Assembly (NCBI RefSeq): GCF_037975245.1
Contig: NC_092571.1
Coordinates: 12,999,917 to 13,063,916, forward strand
Source: Apostichopus japonicus
Lineage: Eukaryota; Echinodermata; Holothuroidea; Aspidochirotida; Stichopodidae
DNA: 64,000 nucleotides
Direction: 5' to 3'
Part shown: positions 62,501-64,000 of the stretch, piece after piece
Position numbering within the stretch: the first letter of the stretch is position 1
How the letters are laid out: each line of letters begins with the position of its first letter
Translations under genes and position numbers: made by a program
Notes under the pieces: model-generated
What the model saw: only the letters and a program-made list of their open reading frames with translations
Databases searched by the model: none
Told to the model about the DNA's origin: nothing

Positions 62501-63295
62501 GATTGTATCCAATGAAACTGGGACCCTGGCTACATGCTATGCAAGGTACCGTGGCTTCCAACTGCCACACACTCACCCCACCCCCCCCCCCCCCCAAACA
62601 GCAAAGAAATGGCTAAATAGGGATCACTACCAATTAAGGGCTGGACAGCTCAGTGGGTAAAAGCACCGGGCTTGTAACCCAGAGGTCACCGCTTCAAAAC
62701 CAGTTCATAAATTGAATTCCTCTTTTTACTTGTTCAAAATTTCCTATAAAGTTAACCTTATTAATTTTCTTAGACAAACACATAAAGCCAACTAAATATT
62801 AACTCTCTTAAAGAAACATAAACTTGGGCATTACACTTAATCATGTGGACAAACTTTATAACATGTCTTTCAAAGGCAGTCCTTTTGCCTTTTAGTGTAC
62901 TTATTCATCTCATTTCATATATTTCACAGGTAATTATCCTTTTAATCCTGACCCTGTTTCAAGTATTTCAAAGACAACAATTCATTCTTTTATAATTGTA
63001 ACTTTTCATGGTGTTTCTTGATTTTTTAGTGGGAACAGTCAGCTATCTTTTTAACTCTTTTGCATGCAAAAGAAATTACATTTTGCATTTCTCTGACATA
63101 CTCCATATCTCACACTTGGAATGTTTCAATCTGGTAAAATCTTGTATGTCTTTCACGCTATTTTGGTTTACTTCAAAGAAAACAGTTCCTCATACTTGTT
63201 TTGCTCAAATTTAAAAAGAGGTAAAAACAGTTTTTTAACTTACCTTTGATCTCTTTTGGTATATTAGTTGATTGTTCTTAATAGTGAACCATCTC
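35086..63295 (-). CDS. ACAP-type ArfGAP (PH, ArfGAP, ankyrin repeats); 5' BAR exons missing
   Basis: Sixteen minus-strand exons join in phase into 494 residues plus stop. Known for the family: ACAP proteins stimulate GTP hydrolysis on Arf6 and related Arfs at endosomal and plasma membranes, and their BAR-PH half binds curved phosphoinositide membrane. Seen here: C-terminal part of a PH domain (about 1-75; [39 protein letters not shown]), ArfGAP finger CX2CX16CX2C (C126, C129, C146, C149) with arginine finger R154 in CSGVHR, the [18 protein letters not shown] block, a strongly basic linker (about 234-262), an acidic/Ser-rich stretch, ankyrin repeats (about 329-440), and the C-terminal [13 protein letters not shown] and [13 protein letters not shown] blocks of ACAP2/3. 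There is no SH3 domain, which argues against ASAP. The BAR-encoding 5' exons (roughly 270 residues) lie beyond base 64000. Confidence 0.95.
35686..35738 (-). CDS. ACAP exon o
   Basis: Acceptor tactcag|G, donor CATCCAG|gtaaat. Encodes [17 protein letters not shown], the conserved RLAR.NEE.RE.E helix. It is a few residues shorter than human ACAP2 here. Confidence 0.93.
36256..36366 (-). CDS. ACAP exon n (ankyrin repeat 3)
   Basis: Acceptor gccaccag|A, donor ACACT|gtaagc. Encodes [20 protein letters not shown] and [16 protein letters not shown], matching the VCLFLKRGANQ..DPL.IA..NADIVTL block. Confidence 0.95.
36897..37006 (-). CDS. ACAP exon m (ankyrin repeat 2)
   Basis: Acceptor ccctcag|TGC, donor CACTGG|gtaagt. 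Encodes [20 protein letters not shown] and [25 protein letters not shown] and TVLHLAT are ankyrin signatures. Confidence 0.95.
37187..37262. repeat. Short tandem repeat (~28 bp x 3)
   Basis: Three copies of ggggtattatgtgcaact(t/c)ggggtat in the ACAP intron upstream of exon m. Confidence 0.85.
37869..37985 (-). CDS. ACAP exon l (ankyrin repeat 1)
   Basis: Acceptor ctgtcag|GCC, donor ACTTCG|gtgagt. Encodes [20 protein letters not shown] then [27 protein letters not shown] and TPLHKAV are ankyrin signatures at the ACAP positions. Confidence 0.95.
39172..39269 (-). CDS. ACAP exon k (linker before ankyrin repeats)
   Basis: Acceptor ctttgacag|GG, donor TATATT|gtgagt. Encodes [20 protein letters not shown] and [12 protein letters not shown], an acidic Ser-rich stretch leading into the first ankyrin helix (NLYI|AAASG). 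Confidence 0.88.
39466..39782. repeat. ~25-bp tandem array
   Basis: About 13 degenerate copies of gatatcagcatcaggaaaattactt in the intron between exons j and k. Confidence 0.93.
42075..42385. repeat. ~17-bp tandem array
   Basis: About 18 copies of variants of aacatggacaagcactg. gaagtatgg and attcaaac variants alternate in a semi-regular pattern. Confidence 0.93.
42877..43155. repeat. ~72-bp tandem array, 4 units
   Basis: The unit starts with a TG run, then gctaaactaggtagcccagc, cactttaattaatgagcctc and caacgatcaattttcaatta. TG run length varies between copies. Confidence 0.93.
44157..44545. repeat. ~110-bp tandem array, 3.5 units
   Basis: The unit begins aaccaaagtgtagggt(g/a)(c/t)ca, has a purine-only G/A-rich middle, and ends cacatattgtacaatgtaaa. 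The last copy is partial. Confidence 0.92.
48640..48720 (-). CDS. ACAP exon j (linker)
   Basis: Acceptor aaacacag|CA, donor GAAGAAG|gtcagt. Encodes [20 protein letters not shown] and [15 protein letters not shown] resembles the NDSGI-type linker of ACAP2. Phase-consistent with both neighbours. Confidence 0.88.
49155..49830. repeat. ~79-bp tandem array next to an ACAP splice donor
   Basis: Eight to nine copies of cctgatccagtgttctccat, then cctcccttctcttgcttccc, tcc and ta(t/a)tgacagacttcccccatcc. Spacings are about 78-80 bp. The array ends within about 10 bases of the donor of exon i (49835). Confidence 0.95.
49836..50014 (-). CDS. ACAP exon i (end of ArfGAP, basic linker)
   Basis: Acceptor cctacag|C, donor AAAACAG|gtgaga. 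It starts [17 protein letters not shown], the end of the ArfGAP fold. It then encodes a very basic Lys/Arg/Glu-rich stretch ([18 protein letters not shown] and following) that is not typical of vertebrate ACAPs as I know them. It abuts the 79-bp tandem array. Confidence 0.92.
52285..52771 (-). pseudogene. LINE reverse-transcriptase C-terminal fragment
   Basis: Minus-strand translation gives [20 protein letters not shown], then [19 protein letters not shown]. After a frame change near 52574 it gives [20 protein letters not shown] and [12 protein letters not shown], with a stop at 52462-52464. WN.LP..IK...S...FKRKLK.HL is the usual end of non-LTR retrotransposon RT ORFs. An AATAAATGAAATGAAATGA tail (about 52286-52305) follows. 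It is frameshifted and 5'-truncated, so inactive. Confidence 0.7.
52764..53636. repeat. ~270-bp tandem duplication inside the nested element
   Basis: 52764-53376 and 53377-53636 share the same order of segments: tattccaa(g/a)agtaacttgta, cattc(c/a)gaaaccaac, tctatttgtattat-like, and aaaattatactcaaaa(g/a)tg to cctaaactatac. The first copy is longer only because it carries the 327-bp insertion at 52933. Confidence 0.85.
52933..53259 (+). mobile_element. 327-bp insertion with 9-bp target duplication
   Basis: The 9-mer TTATCTTAC flanks it (52924-52932 and 53260-53268). The second duplicate copy lacks it at the corresponding place (tttactatttataatttc), giving an empty-site comparison. Its 3' part matches 15341-15440. 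It is pyrimidine-rich and has no coding capacity. Confidence 0.8.
54500..54537. repeat. 38-bp perfect palindrome
   Basis: Both halves of 19 bases (54500-54518 and 54519-54537) are exact complements, centred on TTCGCGAA, with no spacer. It lies inside the right part of the outer hAT-like element, after a C/G-rich stretch (54361-54440) that itself has small inverted repeats. Confidence 0.9.
54884..54978 (-). CDS. ACAP exon h (ArfGAP C-terminal part)
   Basis: Acceptor tttttcag|GTC, donor TTCAAA|gtaagt. Encodes [18 protein letters not shown] and [13 protein letters not shown], matching the MCELGN..IN..YE pattern. The huge nested transposon lies just downstream in the next intron. Confidence 0.94.
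55250..55385 (+). mobile_element. Retroposon 3' end with ATT tail
   Basis: tacatagcgttttagagcac ... tacgctttacaaaataaa followed by (ttat)n resembles the common 'atagcgc...gcgctttacaaataaa(tta)n' 3' ends of invertebrate retroposons. A related fragment is at 63450-63505. Confidence 0.5.
55920..56145 (+). mobile_element. SINE, family 2, copy B
   Basis: A box-like GTCAGTGGTTAATGCC, then the same body as 24200-24360 (GGACGTTAAA, GACTTTGGTC AGCTTGC, AAGTTCCTGCTTGCAGGAGG) and an AATACATAC tail. It ends about 50 bases from ACAP exon g. Confidence 0.75.
56194..56263 (-). CDS. ACAP exon g (ArfGAP)
   Basis: Acceptor atattcag|G, donor GCTAAG|gtaaga. Encodes [20 protein letters not shown] and TAK, the most conserved ArfGAP block. 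Confidence 0.96.
56978..57041 (-). CDS. ACAP exon f (ArfGAP, second Cys pair and arginine finger)
   Basis: Acceptor cttacag|AA, donor ACACAG|gtacgg. Encodes [20 protein letters not shown] and the split R154. It carries C146, C149 and the family Trp. Confidence 0.96.
57345..57500 (+). mobile_element. tRNA-derived SINE, family 1, copy B
   Basis: AGCCTAGTGGTTAGGGTATC (A box) and GGGTTCGAATCC (B box), preceded by TTTCGAACCTCTGGACATAC and followed by GGTGGAGGCTGGAAG and TTTTCCAACTCACTACGATT, then a short TA tail. Same family as 17956-18110, opposite strand. Confidence 0.82.
58024..58079 (-). CDS. ACAP exon e (ArfGAP, first Cys pair)
   Basis: Acceptor gtttcag|A, donor GGACC|gtaagt. Encodes [18 protein letters not shown] with zinc ligands C126 and C129. 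Confidence 0.95.
59345..59735. repeat. GATA/GACA tetranucleotide microsatellite
   Basis: About 390 bp of gata and gaca tetramers with an uninterrupted (gaca)n core near 59490-59530. The long minus-strand frames (poly Tyr/Leu/Ser/Ile) are by-products. Confidence 0.97.
60010..60845 (+). repeat. ~75-bp tandem array containing the GATCCTGCTAGG motif
   Basis: Eleven units. The anchor gactgggtca recurs at 60091, 60165, 60242, 60317, 60392, 60468, 60543, 60618, 60692 and 60768 (spacing 74-77). The unit is caattggcaattggagaaga then tcctgctaggaccgaaatat. The last unit (about 60790-60845) diverges and matches the dispersed element at 15450-15500, so the array seems to be an amplified part of that element. 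Open frames follow from the period of 75. Confidence 0.93.
61004..61074 (-). CDS. ACAP exon d (PH-ArfGAP linker)
   Basis: Acceptor tttcatcag|AGT, donor CAGAG|gtttgt. Encodes [20 protein letters not shown] and KKQ, a polar linker. The boundaries were chosen because only this acceptor keeps phase 0 with exon c and phase 2 into exon e. The donor is the weakest in the gene. Confidence 0.8.
61232..61349 (-). CDS. ACAP exon c (PH C-terminal helix)
   Basis: Acceptor attgacag|G, donor TCACAG|gtatgc. Encodes [20 protein letters not shown] and AGINSAFNL, the closing PH helix. A second AG at 61334-61335 would also keep the helix, but it would lose TIVLQ and break the phase with exon b. Confidence 0.93.
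62145..62245 (-). CDS. ACAP exon b (PH domain)
   Basis: Acceptor ccattcag|GGA, donor GGAAA|gtaagt. Encodes [18 protein letters not shown] and [15 protein letters not shown], near-identical in key positions to the ACAP2 PH core. Confidence 0.95.
62640..62712 (+). mobile_element. tRNA-Thr(TGT)-like sequence, degenerate
   Basis: CAGCTCAGTGGGTAAAAGCA resembles a D arm. CGGG-cttgtaa-CCCA makes an anticodon stem-loop with TGT in the anticodon position. The T arm is poor and the acceptor pairing is partial, so it is a pseudo-tRNA or SINE head. It lies in the ACAP intron upstream of exon b. Confidence 0.45.
63244..63295 (-). CDS. ACAP exon a (PH domain)
   Basis: Acceptor taacag|G, donor TCAAAG|gtaagt. 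Encodes [17 protein letters not shown], the PH beta-strand pair. The first base completes a codon from an exon outside the window. Confidence 0.92.
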
Positions 63296-64000
63296 CTGTT
63301 AATGAAGAGAATGGATTAGATTAATGCTTTATGCTTCTCAACAAAGGTTTTTACACTAAGTTGCGACTTGAGAGTCGGGTCGAGAGAAACCAAACCAATC
63401 TTTCTGAATGGAATGTGACTGTTATATTAGTAAATATAAATACGTCATTTATATAGCGCTAAATCACAAAAAGTATCAAAGCGCTTCACAAATAAAACGA
63501 TAAAAAGGAAATAAATACTCCCTCTCTTCCACAAGGTGACTGGTACGACAAGTTTTGCTAAATCTTGTGCCACTGTTTTTTACTAACTTTCAGTCGAGGT
63601 GCAATTAATTGCAATCAAATGAACCAATGTGCAGGTTAATCAACAATGGGTGATGGTATATTGGATGACTCTCAAAGCAATAATTTAGTTTTCAAATTTT
63701 GAGTAGCAGGTTTGAAGGCTAGGAGTTTTGTCTCTTATAAAATCATATGATTCCTGTGTAAAAAGAAGATGCTACGCATCTTTGCACTCGTATAGCAATT
63801 TGACCATTTTTTGCAGTAGCATTTTGAGATGAGATACCTGACATATTTTCCATGTCTTATAGGCCATAGTAAGGTATGGGTTGCAGCTAGCCTAAGAAGC
63901 TCACTACACACCTAAAGCTAAGGAAACTGTTTGGGAGGCAGGGGAATAGATGAATAACAGAGTGAACAGGGAAATTAATCATGACTAGAACTATACTTTT
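63296..64000. other. ACAP intron at the right window edge
   Basis: No further PH or BAR-like coding segment could be found on the minus strand. AT-rich intron apart from the small retroposon tail. Confidence 0.6.
63450..63505. mobile_element. Retroposon tail fragment (tatagcgct...agcgcttcac)
   Basis: TATAGCGCTAAATCACAAA ... AAAGCGCTTCACAAATAAAA has inverted AGCGCT motifs typical of a widespread retroposon 3' end in marine invertebrates. It lies upstream of the first ACAP exon in the window. Confidence 0.45.

Overview
This is a eukaryotic, animal-type genomic window. Its genes are split into short exons with GT..AG introns, and it is rich in AT microsatellites, tRNA-derived SINEs, tandem arrays and cut-and-paste transposons. 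The protein families and the type of interspersed repeats suggest a marine invertebrate deuterostome, most likely an echinoderm such as a sea cucumber. That placement is an inference, not something the sequence proves.

Two protein-coding genes can be assembled, both on the minus strand and both cut by a window edge. Gene 1 (143..21971) is an arylsulfatase B/I/J-type sulfatase. Six exons join in phase into 457 residues: signal peptide, metal-binding DD, CSPTR formylglycine motif, GKWHLG and DNGG. The last coding exon lies left of base 1. Its first intron is 16.25 kb, and a TATA-box promoter candidate sits at 22.69 kb. Gene 2 (35086..63295) is an ACAP-type Arf GTPase-activating protein. Sixteen exons join in phase into 494 residues: PH domain, CX2CX16CX2C ArfGAP zinc finger with arginine finger, basic linker, ankyrin repeats and an ACAP-type C-terminus. 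The BAR-domain exons must lie right of base 64000. The genes look functionally unrelated: one is a secretory or lysosomal sulfate-ester hydrolase, the other an endosomal membrane-traffic regulator.

Everything else is intronic or intergenic and dominated by repeats. 5.4-21.6 kb (sulfatase intron 1) holds a trinucleotide repeat, two copies of a hAT-like element that carries internal 138-bp tandem units, a second hAT-like MITE, SINEs and palindromes. 22.7-35.0 kb (between the genes) holds a further hAT-like element with a perfect 8-bp target duplication, SINEs, TA microsatellites and a 43-bp tandem array. 35-64 kb (ACAP) holds several intronic tandem arrays (25, 17, 72, 110, 79 and 75 bp units), a GATA/GACA microsatellite and SINEs.

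The most striking structure is a set of nested insertions in the ACAP intron at 50.65-54.63 kb. A hAT-like element with an 8-bp target duplication contains a 2.3-kb inverted-repeat element with a 9-bp duplication and arrays of an AAAACGTCCC motif. That element in turn contains a LINE 3' fragment, a tandem duplication, and a 327-bp insertion with its own 9-bp duplication. I saw no CRISPR array, rRNA, convincing intact tRNA gene or complete transposase gene.
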